NCBI GenBank assembly: GCA_009693435.1
Contig: SHXF01000104.1
Location: 1-14,794 of the forward strand
Direction of reading: 5' to 3'
Origin: Betaproteobacteria bacterium
GTDB lineage: Bacteria > Pseudomonadota > Gammaproteobacteria > Burkholderiales > SG8-39
Length of the DNA stretch: 14,794 nucleotides
The position numbers were made by a program, and so were the translations under genes. This document shows positions 1 through 6,150 of this stretch, piece by piece; the first letter of the stretch is position 1; each line of letters begins with the position of its first letter. The notes beneath the pieces were generated by a model. That model searched no databases. It saw only the letters and a program-made list of their open reading frames with translations, and was not told where the DNA came from.

Positions 1-144
1 CCCCAAAAGGGCGAATATTTCCGCTCTAAGAAATCTGGTCAGTGTTAAAAGAGGCAGATAACGCCCAGCCACATAGGAGAACTAGTTCCGCGTCTGGGCG
101 TGGTTACCGTGGCGGTCAGGACATCAGTTAAAGCGGAGTTATGG
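1..144. repeat. Left copy of 144-bp perfect terminal inverted repeat
   Basis: These 144 bases are the exact reverse complement of 14649-14792; I compared them base by base and found no mismatch. The match stops after ATGG at 144: the next base is C here and would be A in the other copy. No convincing ORF covers it. Inside, an 8-bp stem (61-68 with 94-101) encloses the 10-bp palindrome GAACTAGTTC (79-88). It could be the end of an insertion sequence or transposon, a repeat at which an assembler stopped, or a true terminal repeat. I do not recognise the family. Flanking target duplications cannot be checked because the window ends here. Confidence 0.95.
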
Positions 145-193
145 CGTAGTCCCCCAGCTTGACAAGCTCTGCTACGCGATCCATTTGCTGGGG
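144..193. other. Hairpin region next to left repeat, alternative stems
   Basis: GCGTAG (144-149) pairs with CTACGC (172-177), and inside it AGCTT (156-160) pairs with AAGCT (164-168) around a GAC loop. A competing pairing joins CCCCAGC (152-158) to GCTGGGG (187-193). It lies 55 bases or more downstream of the stop of the minus-strand amidohydrolase gene, so it could act as a transcription terminator, but no T-run follows. It could also be a structured junction of the repeat. The function is not shown. Confidence 0.4.
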
Positions 194-247
194 CGAGCGT
201 CTAGCGAAACGTCACGAGCGATGAACCGGCGATTCGCCTTTTTCCTG

Positions 248-1261
248 TTACAAGCGAAGCAGCTTCATCGCGTTGCCAAAGTACAGCTTGCGCTTGTCGC
301 CCTCGCTCAGATTCAGGTCTTCCACCGAGCGTATACCTTCGCGTATGAACATCGGCCCGCCCTCGGGATCGAAGGGGCAGTCGCTGGCGAAGACGATCTT
401 GTCGATGCCGAAGAAATCCAGTCCGCAGCGCAGCGCGGACGTCGAACCGCCGAGCACAGTATCCGCATAGAACATCCTGAAATACTCGATCGGTTTTTTC
501 TTCATCGTCTTCAGCAGCTCGTCGTAGTTCTCGTCCGCCGAGCGCGCGCCCAGCTGCGCCCACAGCGTTTCGGCGCGCCCCGCAAAGAATGGAATCATCG
601 CGCCGCAGTGGTGGGTGATGAGGCGCATCTCGGGCAGTTTTTCGAACATCCCCGAGAACACCAGGCGCGACATCGCCACGCTGGTCTCGAACGGCCAGCC
701 CAGCACCTGCCAGATCTCGTACTTCGATTTCTGTTCGTTGACGTAATCGGCGCGGGTCGCGGGGCGCGCCGGGTGCATGAAGATCGGCAGGTTGTGGTGA
801 TTGGTCACGCGTTCGAACACCGGAAAGAATTCCGGCTCGTCCAGCGGCCGGCCGTTGACGCTGGTGACGACCTGCACGCCGCGCGCGCCCAGCTTGCCGA
901 TGGCGCGGTCCATTTCTTCCAGCGCCGCCGGAATGTTGTTCATCGGCAGGGACGCGATGAACGCGGGGAATTTTTTCGGCCACTTCGCCACCATCGCCGC
1001 CATGTCGTCGTTGGCGATGCGCGCCAGTTCCGGCGCGAGATCCGGCCCGCCGACCAGTTCGGGCGAGGGCAGGGACAGGGTCAGCACCTGCTGCACGTCG
1101 GGAAATTTCTCCTCCAGCATCGCCACCCGCGCCTCGATGTCCCACAGCATGCGCAACGAAGTCATGCGCTTGACGATGCCGGCATCCTTGGAGTGCTGCT
1201 TCATCAGCTCCAGGTAACGCAGCGGCATGACGTGGTTGAAGATGTCGATCTTGGTGTTCAT
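248..1261 (-). CDS. Amidohydrolase family 2 (ACMSD-like) protein
   Basis: A 337-aa protein of the amidohydrolase-2 family, which includes 2-amino-3-carboxymuconate semialdehyde decarboxylase and resorcylate-type decarboxylases; family members are metal-dependent TIM barrels of about this length. Visible family signatures are the N-terminal KIDIFNHVMP (residues 4-13), FMHPARP with H163, THHCG with H217/H218, and FASDCPFDPEGGP with D294, which correspond to the usual metal ligands and the catalytic His/Asp. The N-terminal HxH motif is degenerate: only H10 is present and the first His position is F8. The start ATG at 1261 has AAAGGA upstream at good spacing. It stands alone on the minus strand, with a possible small ORF overlapping its start. 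Likely cytoplasmic. The reaction (decarboxylation or hydrolysis) is not determinable; family assignment is firm. Confidence 0.9.
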   Translation of the reverse strand: MNTKIDIFNHVMPLRYLELMKQHSKDAGIVKRMTSLRMLWDIEARVAMLEEKFPDVQQVLTLSLPSPELVGGPDLAPELARIANDDMAAMVAKWPKKFPAFIASLPMNNIPAALEEMDRAIGKLGARGVQVVTSVNGRPLDEPEFFPVFERVTNHHNLPIFMHPARPATRADYVNEQKSKYEIWQVLGWPFETSVAMSRLVFSGMFEKLPEMRLITHHCGAMIPFFAGRAETLWAQLGARSADENYDELLKTMKKKPIEYFRMFYADTVLGGSTSALRCGLDFFGIDKIVFASDCPFDPEGGPMFIREGIRSVEDLNLSEGDKRKLYFGNAMKLLRL

Positions 1262-1476
1262 GGGCGATCCTTTCGAAAAGTTCTCACCGGAGGTTCAAGA
1301 AGATAGCGCAAATCCGTACGAATAAAGTGATCGCCGCCCATGGTGACCAGAAGCACACCAGCCAGGTGCCGGGCCAGCGGCTTTATCCGGGCCATCTCCG
1401 GCCCTGTGTATTCCTCGGTGGTCGAACCTATATGCGGTCGCGTTGGCTGTTTTCGTCCCTTGATGCACTCCCACAC
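1258..1476 (-). CDS. Possible small ORF coupled to amidohydrolase gene, unrecognised
   Basis: A 72-codon frame starting at GTG (1476), or 45 codons from ATG at 1395, ends in a TGA that overlaps the amidohydrolase ATG by four bases (ATGA), the layout expected of translationally coupled genes. Against it: there is no clear ribosome binding site, the composition is unlike a typical domain, and I recognise no family. It may be a gene remnant or chance. Confidence 0.15.
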   Translation of the reverse strand: MWECIKGRKQPTRPHIGSTTEEYTGPEMARIKPLARHLAGVLLVTMGGDHFIRTDLRYLLEPPVRTFRKDRP

Positions 1477-1538
1477 CCTATTCGCCAGGGCTTCAACGAG
1501 TCATGTCTTCGACGAGTCGCCGACACATGGCCGGGAAA
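1262..1538. other. Intergenic region without a convincing gene
   Basis: About 280 bases between the amidohydrolase start and the toxin-antitoxin operator. It holds short overlapping ORFs on both strands, none with a recognisable domain. AAAGGA near 1270 is the amidohydrolase ribosome binding site. I see no consensus promoter for the amidohydrolase gene, and no repeat. Confidence 0.5.
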
Positions 1539-1578
1539 GTACTAGAATGAGTACCGATTCAGGTACATGATCGGATAC
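1539..1578 (+). promoter_or_regulatory. Operator-like GTAC ladder upstream of toxin-antitoxin pair
   Basis: GTAC occurs at 1539, 1551 and 1563 and ATAC at 1575, exactly every 12 bases. The words form two inverted repeats: GTACT-6-AGTAC (1539-1554) and GTACC-6-GGTAC (1551-1566). TAGAAT (1543-1548) inside the first dyad resembles a -10 box. This is the expected place and shape for the autoregulatory operator of a PhdYeFM antitoxin, which binds palindromes over its own promoter. Confidence 0.6.
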
Positions 1579-1581
1579 CCC

Positions 1582-1875
1582 ATGAACTCCATTCCTGCAA
1601 GCGAAGTGAAGCGTCGCGGCGTCGCGGCGCTGGTGGAAGCAGTCGAGAACGGACCGGTGCATGTGATCAAGAACAATCGGCCAACGCTTGTCGTGCTGAC
1701 GGAAGCGCAGTATTACGCGTTGTCCGCGGCCGGGGAAGCCGCGCGGCGCAGCCCGCGCAGGAATGTGGTCGACTATCTGCTCAACCGCCCCCACAAGGGC
1801 ACGCGCACGAAAAAAGACATCGATGCATCGATACGCAAGGAACGCGGGAGCTGGGAAGGCGCGTCGAAGTCCTGA
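1582..1875 (+). CDS. PhdYeFM-type antitoxin
   Basis: A 97-aa protein starting MNSIPASEVKRRGVAALVEA, the classic Phd/YeFM N-terminus that forms the DNA-binding dimer; the VHVIKNNRPTLVVLT segment (residues 26-40) is the conserved beta-strand core. The C-terminal part (about 55-97) is basic and polar, as expected for the flexible tail that wraps the toxin. I chose ATG 1582 rather than the in-frame ATG 1567 because family members begin directly at this M-x-x-I-P-A-S motif, and because the operator ladder runs over 1567. It precedes the PIN toxin by 56 bases rather than overlapping it. It should neutralise the toxin and repress its own promoter. Confidence 0.88.
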   Translation: MNSIPASEVKRRGVAALVEAVENGPVHVIKNNRPTLVVLTEAQYYALSAAGEAARRSPRRNVVDYLLNRPHKGTRTKKDIDASIRKERGSWEGASKS

Positions 1876-1931
1876 AGCAAATGCCGTCATGCGGCTGATC
1901 CGGGTAGGCTGTTCCGGGTAACAAGACTCCC

Positions 1932-2342
1932 GTGATCCTGTTCTTCGACGCTTGCGCCGTCATCTATCAGGTCGAACTTGCCGAGCCTTACTACCGGCGC
2001 CTCAAGACTTTGATCGCGCGGACCCTGAAGTCTCATCCGGATGCGCGCATCGCGGTGTCGCGCCTATCGTGGATGGAATGCCGGGTTGAGCCTTTGCGAG
2101 CAGGTGATACGCAGCGACTGCAACGCTTCGACGAATTCTTCGGCCTGGACGGCCTGCTTATCGTGGAGATCAATGCCGATGTGATTGAGACCGCAACACG
2201 CTTGCGCGCTGCGACCGGCCTGAAAGCCGCTGACGCGATTCAGGCGGGCTGCGCGCTCGCGTTGCCTGGTCCGACCTTGTTCGTGACCAACAATGCCGCT
2301 TTCGATCGCGTCCCCGGGCTGGACGTGCTCCTCGTGGATTAG
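1932..2342 (+). CDS. PIN-domain (VapC-like) toxin
   Basis: A 136-aa PIN-domain protein, the usual VapC size. PIN ribonucleases cut RNA with a cluster of acidic residues holding Mg2+ or Mn2+. Visible here are D6 (FFDACAV), E49 (WMECR) and D101 (KAADAIQAG). The fourth acidic position, usually TND, reads TNN at residues 119-121, a variant also found in working family members. The start is GTG at 1932; no in-frame ATG is usable, since the one at 1881 meets a stop at once, and the ribosome binding site is weak. TCCGGGTA occurs twice (1899-1906 and 1913-1920) in the 56-base gap after the antitoxin. The pair is a type II toxin-antitoxin module that could stabilise the segment. Confidence 0.85.
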   Translation: MILFFDACAVIYQVELAEPYYRRLKTLIARTLKSHPDARIAVSRLSWMECRVEPLRAGDTQRLQRFDEFFGLDGLLIVEINADVIETATRLRAATGLKAADAIQAGCALALPGPTLFVTNNAAFDRVPGLDVLLVD

Positions 2343-2418
2343 AACGCGTGTTGCCGGGGTGTTCGACATGAAAGGGCGGGGCGTGTCATGACTGTCCTGG
2401 TCATTACGATCGCGACTC

Positions 2419-2622
2419 TCATCGTTTGAAAAGCATTGCAACTAGGGCCAGCACGAGCCCGGGCCGCAGAAACCGCAGCCCGCGCCGCAACTCCGCGGGC
2501 CGCAGCACCGCCTTCATCGGCAACGCGCCCATGATCTGGCCCTCGATCAGCAGGCCCTCTGGATGCGGCGCAACCGAGGTCACATCCATGAGTTCGCTGC
2601 CGTCCGGGGTGTGCAGCTTCAT
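2419..2622 (-). CDS. Small conserved-looking hypothetical protein after oxidoreductase
   Basis: A 67-aa ORF starting MKLHTPDGSELMDVTSV. It begins five bases after the stop of the FAD oxidoreductase, on the same strand, so the two are very likely cotranslated. The N-terminal half looks like a small beta-rich fold (LLIEGQIMGALPMKAVLRP, residues 24-42), and the C-terminus is a hydrophobic stretch (LVLALVAMLF, about 56-65) ending in KR. It could be a membrane-tethered accessory protein or subunit of the oxidoreductase. I assign no function; the case rests on position and protein-like composition. Confidence 0.6.
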   Translation of the reverse strand: MKLHTPDGSELMDVTSVAPHPEGLLIEGQIMGALPMKAVLRPAELRRGLRFLRPGLVLALVAMLFKR

Positions 2623-2627
2623 GGCGC

Positions 2628-4205
2628 TCAGTCCAGCAGCTTGTCGAAATTGATTTTCAGGTCGGCGCACATCTTGACCGCCGTGGCGCGCCCGCCGCCG
2701 GTGACGCCGCCGGGGGGATGCATGAAGGTGCCGGCCAGATAAAGGCCCGCAACGCCGGGCACTGCGTACTGCGCGAGCTCGGGCGTGGGCCGGTGACCGC
2801 CGATCTGGTGGAAGTACTTGGCGACGCCGCCCACGTCGCCGCACTGGAAGGTCGGGGAATAGCGCGCCACGTCCAGCGGCGTATCGAAGCGCGAGGCGAT
2901 GATGTTCGCGTCGCCCAGGTTTTCGGCGTAATGGCGGAAATGACCGAGCATCCAGTCACCGACCTCCTTGCTGCGCGCATCCCAGGCCGCCGAGCCGCCG
3001 TTACGCAGCTCGAACGGGGCGAAGCCGAAGATCGACAGCGTCGCTTTTCCGGGCGGCGCGCGGGAAGGATCCCATTGCGAATTCACATGCGCCGCCATGA
3101 TTGCATCGCGCGATATGTCGCCGTAGCGGAAGTCGTCGAACACGCGGCGGTAGCCCTCCAGCGTGGACGGCGCAAAGTTCAGCAGCGCAACGTTGGCCGG
3201 ATCCTTGCCCGCCTTGTACCGCGGCGGCTCGTTCAGCGCGTAATGCCCCGCCATGATGGCGAAGCTCGCCGCCTGGGTGCGCCTGGCATTGCCTGCGACA
3301 CGCTCATCCAGCCCGTCCACGTAATCGGCCAGCAGCCACGGATGGATCTGCGCGATCACCGCGGTCTTCGCCCTGAACGTTTCGCCGCCGCGCAGCCTGA
3401 CTCCGGCGGCGCGACCGCCCTCGATGAGCACTTTGTCGACCTCTGCCTCGGTGCGAAATTCGGCGCCCATCGCCTTCAGGCCGCGCACCAATGCATCCAC
3501 CAGGGCGCCGCTGCCGCCCTCCGGCACCCCCGGAGGATAGGAATGGATGATGCCCGGCATGTTGTAGAGCACCATACCTGTGCCCTTCTCTTCCGGCGCC
3601 ACCAGCAGTTCGGCGGCGAACTTGAGCAGGTGGACCTTGACCTTGTCGTGCTCGAAAGATTCGTTCGCCAGGTCGAGCATGCTCTTTTGCATCGCCTGCA
3701 TCAGCACCCGGCCCTCGGGACTCTGATCGAGCAGCGCCCAGAACGTCCCCTGGGGCGGCGGCGGCACGAACATGCCGGAGACAATCAAAGGCAGGGTCTT
3801 CATGCTCGCTTCCGCGAATTTGCGGTAAGCCTCGGCATCGCGCGGGGAGATCTTCGCGATGGATTCGCAGGTCCGTCCGATATCGGGATAGCTGACGATG
3901 GACGTCTGGTCGTCGAAGATGGTGGAGAAGATGCCCTCGGGATGGATGTACTTCAGGCCGTACTTTGAAATCAGCCCGAGCTCGTCGTTGCGTATCAGGG
4001 GATTCGCCTGGATGACAAAGTGGGTGGCCGAATGCAGGTCATGACGGAAGCCGGGCGCGACGTACTCGCCCGAGGCTACGCCGCCGCCCAGATTTTCTCT
4101 CCGCTCCAGCACCAGGACCTTTTGCCCGGCCCTGGCAAGATACGAGGCGGCGACCAGACCGTTGTGGCCGGATCCGACGACGACGATATCAAATGTGCCG
4201 CTCAT
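2628..4205 (-). CDS. FAD-dependent oxidoreductase, PYROXD2/phytoene-desaturase-like
   Basis: A 525-aa flavoprotein of the COG1233 type (phytoene desaturase-related, PYROXD2-like). The N-terminal Rossmann fold has VVVGSGHNGLVAA with G11, G13 and G16, and an acidic residue after strand 2 (VLVLER, E34) that holds the FAD ribose. The C-terminal FAD-closing motif is LYLAGTFMHPPGG (about 488-500). Length and both end motifs are complete, so it should be functional. Start ATG 4205 has GGAGAG eight bases upstream and the first residues lead directly into the FAD motif; the longer open frame up to 4574 lacks a start near the motif and runs through the control region. It likely oxidises a hydrophobic or ring substrate in the cytoplasm; the substrate is unknown. 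It shares a unit with the small downstream ORF. Confidence 0.9.
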   Translation of the reverse strand: MSGTFDIVVVGSGHNGLVAASYLARAGQKVLVLERRENLGGGVASGEYVAPGFRHDLHSATHFVIQANPLIRNDELGLISKYGLKYIHPEGIFSTIFDDQTSIVSYPDIGRTCESIAKISPRDAEAYRKFAEASMKTLPLIVSGMFVPPPPQGTFWALLDQSPEGRVLMQAMQKSMLDLANESFEHDKVKVHLLKFAAELLVAPEEKGTGMVLYNMPGIIHSYPPGVPEGGSGALVDALVRGLKAMGAEFRTEAEVDKVLIEGGRAAGVRLRGGETFRAKTAVIAQIHPWLLADYVDGLDERVAGNARRTQAASFAIMAGHYALNEPPRYKAGKDPANVALLNFAPSTLEGYRRVFDDFRYGDISRDAIMAAHVNSQWDPSRAPPGKATLSIFGFAPFELRNGGSAAWDARSKEVGDWMLGHFRHYAENLGDANIIASRFDTPLDVARYSPTFQCGDVGGVAKYFHQIGGHRPTPELAQYAVPGVAGLYLAGTFMHPPGGVTGGGRATAVKMCADLKINFDKLLD

Positions 4206-4254
4206 GCCTGCGCTCTCCGGAACATGCCTCGTCCCTCCCAGATGAATTGTCGTT

Positions 4255-4290
4255 CGCGCTGCAACCCGCGCTGCAACCCGCGCTGCAACC
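4255..4290. repeat. Three perfect copies of a 12-bp tandem repeat
   Basis: CGCGCTGCAACC is repeated exactly at 4255-4266, 4267-4278 and 4279-4290. It lies in what would be the 5' leader of the oxidoreductase transcript, about 50-85 bases before its ATG. It could be a slippage product or a repeated protein-binding site. Confidence 0.9.
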
Positions 4291-4310
4291 CGTCTTGCGG
4301 AGCGCGGCAG

Positions 4311-4336
4311 GAATAGTAAAGTGTTTATTCTATAAT
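4311..4336 (-). promoter_or_regulatory. Motif copy A and overlapping promoter elements
   Basis: On the minus strand 4311-4332 reads toward the oxidoreductase with the core CTTTACTATTC. The same 11-base string ACTTTACTATT is found upstream of the gene at 14579. It is about 105 bases before the oxidoreductase start. TATAAT at 4331-4336 on the plus strand is a perfect -10 box for the TRAP unit, but its -35 region is poor. A protein bound at the motif would touch both promoters. It is either a shared operator or a shared promoter core (TACTAT as -10). Confidence 0.4.
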
Positions 4337-4451
4337 TTTCGCGTGGCCCGCAACCGGCCGGCCAGAACTGCCGGTGTCGCCAGGACCGGTTCCAACATGA
4401 GGCACGGGCGCCCTGTCTCCAGCCTGAAAGATATTTAGCGGGCATGCATGC

Positions 4452-4473
4452 TGATAAACTGAGATTACTATTC
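4452..4473 (+). promoter_or_regulatory. Motif copy D upstream of first TRAP unit
   Basis: Reads TGATA (4452-4456) then TTACTATTC (4465-4473) on the plus strand, about 104 bases before the TRAP binding-protein start. It matches the site at 14624-14645 at 16 of 22 positions with the same orientation relative to its gene, and shares TTACTATTC with the site at 4311. Confidence 0.4.
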
Positions 4474-4576
4474 GGAGTCGACCGGCGGCGGACAATTTCG
4501 GACGAACGACGCGACGCGACGCGGCTAAAGTTTGCCTGGCCACCAGAATAGGCGATTCGCCACAGGAGGAACAATC

Positions 4577-5605
4577 ATGACCACGAAAATCCGCACTGCT
4601 GTCTGCGCGGCCATCGTCTGCCTTGCAGCAATATCCGGGGGTGCACAGGCGCAGACCCATGAACTGAAGGTGTCCATGTTTGCCGCGCCTTCCAATCCGC
4701 TGAACGTGCAGTTCGGCAGGATGGCAAAGGAACTGGAGGCGAAATCCAAGGGCCGGCTGAAGCTCACCCTGTTTCCCGTCAGCCAGCTGGGCCCGCCGCC
4801 GCGGCAGTACGATCTGGTTCGAACCGGTGTCGCCGACATGGCCTACATCCTTCACGGCCTGACTCCCGGAAGATTTCCGCTGACCGAACTGGTCGAGCTT
4901 CCCGGGCTGGCTTCGACCGCATTCATGGCGAACATGGCGCTGATGGATCTGCTGCCGGAGTACCTGGCAGCCGAGCACGCCGGGGTGCGGGTGCTCAGCT
5001 TCATCTCCACCCCGCCCGTTCCGCTGATGATGACGAAAATCGAGCCGCGCACGATCGCGGACCTGAAAGGCCGCCGCATCCGCCATTCCGGACCGGTGCA
5101 GTCGGCCACGCTCGCGGCACTGGGCGCGGTCCCCGTTGCAGTGCAGCCCGCCGATCTCAACGAGTCCCTGTCCAAGGGCGTGATCGATGGCGCCGTGGTG
5201 GGTTACTCCGGGGTCACTTCATTCAAGCTGCAGGACGTGCTCAGGTACATGAACGACATGAATCTGGGCGTCGTTACCTTTGCCGCAGTCATGAATCCGG
5301 CCAGCTACGAGCGCCTTCCCGCCGATCTGAAGAAGCTCATCGACGAATACGCCGGCCCGGCCGCGGAGCGCACTTTCTGGGCGGATGTGCTCGATGGCGG
5401 CGAGTCATCGCAACGGGACATTACGCTGAAAGCCGGCGTGAAGCCCGTGCAGCTCGATCCCAGGGCACAAGAGGAATTCAAGGCCATCTCGGCGAAACTG
5501 GAGGAATCCACTGTGGCGGACCTGGAGAAGAAGGGGCTGCCGGCGCGTGCGTTTCTCCTGAAACTGAAGGCTACGCTGGCGAAGTACGCGCCCGCGAAGA
5601 AGTAG
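4577..5605 (+). CDS. TRAP transporter substrate-binding protein (DctP family), system 1
   Basis: A 342-aa periplasmic binding protein of a TRAP transporter. An N-terminal signal peptide (residues 1-25, hydrophobic AAIVCLAAIS, likely cut after AQA) precedes a complete DctP-type fold. The family's substrate-gripping arginine is present: in DLKGRRIRHSGP, R169 sits where the Arg that pairs with a substrate carboxylate is expected, followed by GAVPVAVQPADLNESLSKGVIDGAV, the usual hinge segment. ATG 4577 was chosen over an upstream in-frame start at 4532 because AGGAGGA (4564-4570) and the signal peptide fit it exactly. First gene of a binding protein/small permease/large permease/MarR unit. The ligand is probably an organic acid; its identity is unknown. 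Confidence 0.93.
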   Translation: MTTKIRTAVCAAIVCLAAISGGAQAQTHELKVSMFAAPSNPLNVQFGRMAKELEAKSKGRLKLTLFPVSQLGPPPRQYDLVRTGVADMAYILHGLTPGRFPLTELVELPGLASTAFMANMALMDLLPEYLAAEHAGVRVLSFISTPPVPLMMTKIEPRTIADLKGRRIRHSGPVQSATLAALGAVPVAVQPADLNESLSKGVIDGAVVGYSGVTSFKLQDVLRYMNDMNLGVVTFAAVMNPASYERLPADLKKLIDEYAGPAAERTFWADVLDGGESSQRDITLKAGVKPVQLDPRAQEEFKAISAKLEESTVADLEKKGLPARAFLLKLKATLAKYAPAKK

Positions 5606-5630
5606 CGCCATGCGGCGGGCAAGCCCTCGG

Positions 5631-5661
5631 TCGCGCGCTTCGTAAGCAGGGGGGCGCGCGA
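5631..5661 (+). promoter_or_regulatory. Hairpin enclosing the ribosome binding site of the small permease gene
   Basis: TCGCGCGC (5631-5638) is perfectly complementary to GCGCGCGA (5654-5661). The 15-base loop ends in AGGGGG, the likely ribosome binding site, and the stem ends one base before GTG 5662. In RNA this would hide the start region, lowering permease translation relative to the binding protein, which TRAP systems need in excess. Regulation is inferred; the stem itself is plain. Confidence 0.6.
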
Positions 5662-6150
5662 GTGGGGATCATGGCGAAGCTCACCCGCTGGCTGTCCGGC
5701 ATTGCTGCCGTGGCACTGGCGCTGATTACCGTGCTGACGGTGGTGGACATCGTGGTGGGCAACGTATTCGGGCGCCCGATCACCGGCGTCTATGAGGTGG
5801 TGGGAACCGCGCTCGTGTTCGTCGTTTTCCTCGGCATCCCCGAAACCTTCCGCGCCGAACAGAACATCACCGTCGATGTCCTCGATCATTTCGTGCCGCC
5901 AGGGGTCACGGCCGCGCTGCGAATGGTAGGGGCTGCGTTGTCACTCGCGCTTCTCGCGTTGATGCAGTGGGCCATGATCGCACCGGCGGCAGACGCGATC
6001 CGGTTCGGCGATATCAAGTCCGACAGCGGCATCCCGGTCTGGGTGCAACTGGTCCCGGCCCTGCTCGGCACCGCGATCGCCATCGTGTGCGCCGGACTTG
6101 CGCTGGCGCGCGTCGTGCGGCAAAGCCGCGCCGGAGCCAAATCGCCATGA
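5662..6150 (+). CDS. TRAP transporter small permease (DctQ family), system 1
   Basis: A 162-aa integral membrane protein with four hydrophobic helices (about 12-33, 42-62, 85-110 and 127-150), the usual DctQ size and topology. It pairs with the large permease to form the inner-membrane part of the transporter. FGRPITGVYEVVG between helices 1 and 2 and the acidic ENITVDVLDHFVP loop are typical of the family. The start could be GTG 5662 (ribosome binding site AGGGGG, about 8 bases upstream) or ATG 5671 (nine bases later); both give the same domain. The stop overlaps the large-permease start by four bases (ATGA), so the two are translationally coupled. Confidence 0.9.
   Translation: MGIMAKLTRWLSGIAAVALALITVLTVVDIVVGNVFGRPITGVYEVVGTALVFVVFLGIPETFRAEQNITVDVLDHFVPPGVTAALRMVGAALSLALLALMQWAMIAPAADAIRFGDIKSDSGIPVWVQLVPALLGTAIAIVCAGLALARVVRQSRAGAKSP

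Larger units (their letters stand above)
4206..4576. other. Divergent control region
   Basis: 371 bases between the divergent oxidoreductase and TRAP units. It contains the ribosome binding site of the oxidoreductase, a 12-bp triple tandem repeat, two copies of the TTACTATT motif (one facing each unit), a perfect TATAAT on the plus strand, the palindrome GCATGCATGC (4442-4451), three copies of ACGCG (4509-4523) and AGGAGGA (4564-4570) before the TRAP gene. No protein gene is supported here. Confidence 0.7.

Noticed and set aside
144..177. tRNA or tRNA-end attachment site
   Set aside because: There is a hairpin but no cloverleaf, no T-loop and no CCA-type end.
185..1306. 373-codon plus-strand open frame
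   Set aside because: Antisense shadow of the amidohydrolase gene, whose family motifs are clear on the minus strand.
2718..3968. 416-codon plus-strand open frame
   Set aside because: Antisense shadow of the FAD oxidoreductase; no recognisable domain.
4255..4290. CRISPR-like repeat
   Set aside because: Units are 12 bp, directly abutting and without spacers.
4206..4574. N-terminal extension of the FAD oxidoreductase frame
   Set aside because: The sequence before residue 1 is repetitive (the 12-bp repeat), crosses the divergent promoters, and has no ribosome binding site; the FAD motif begins right after ATG 4205.
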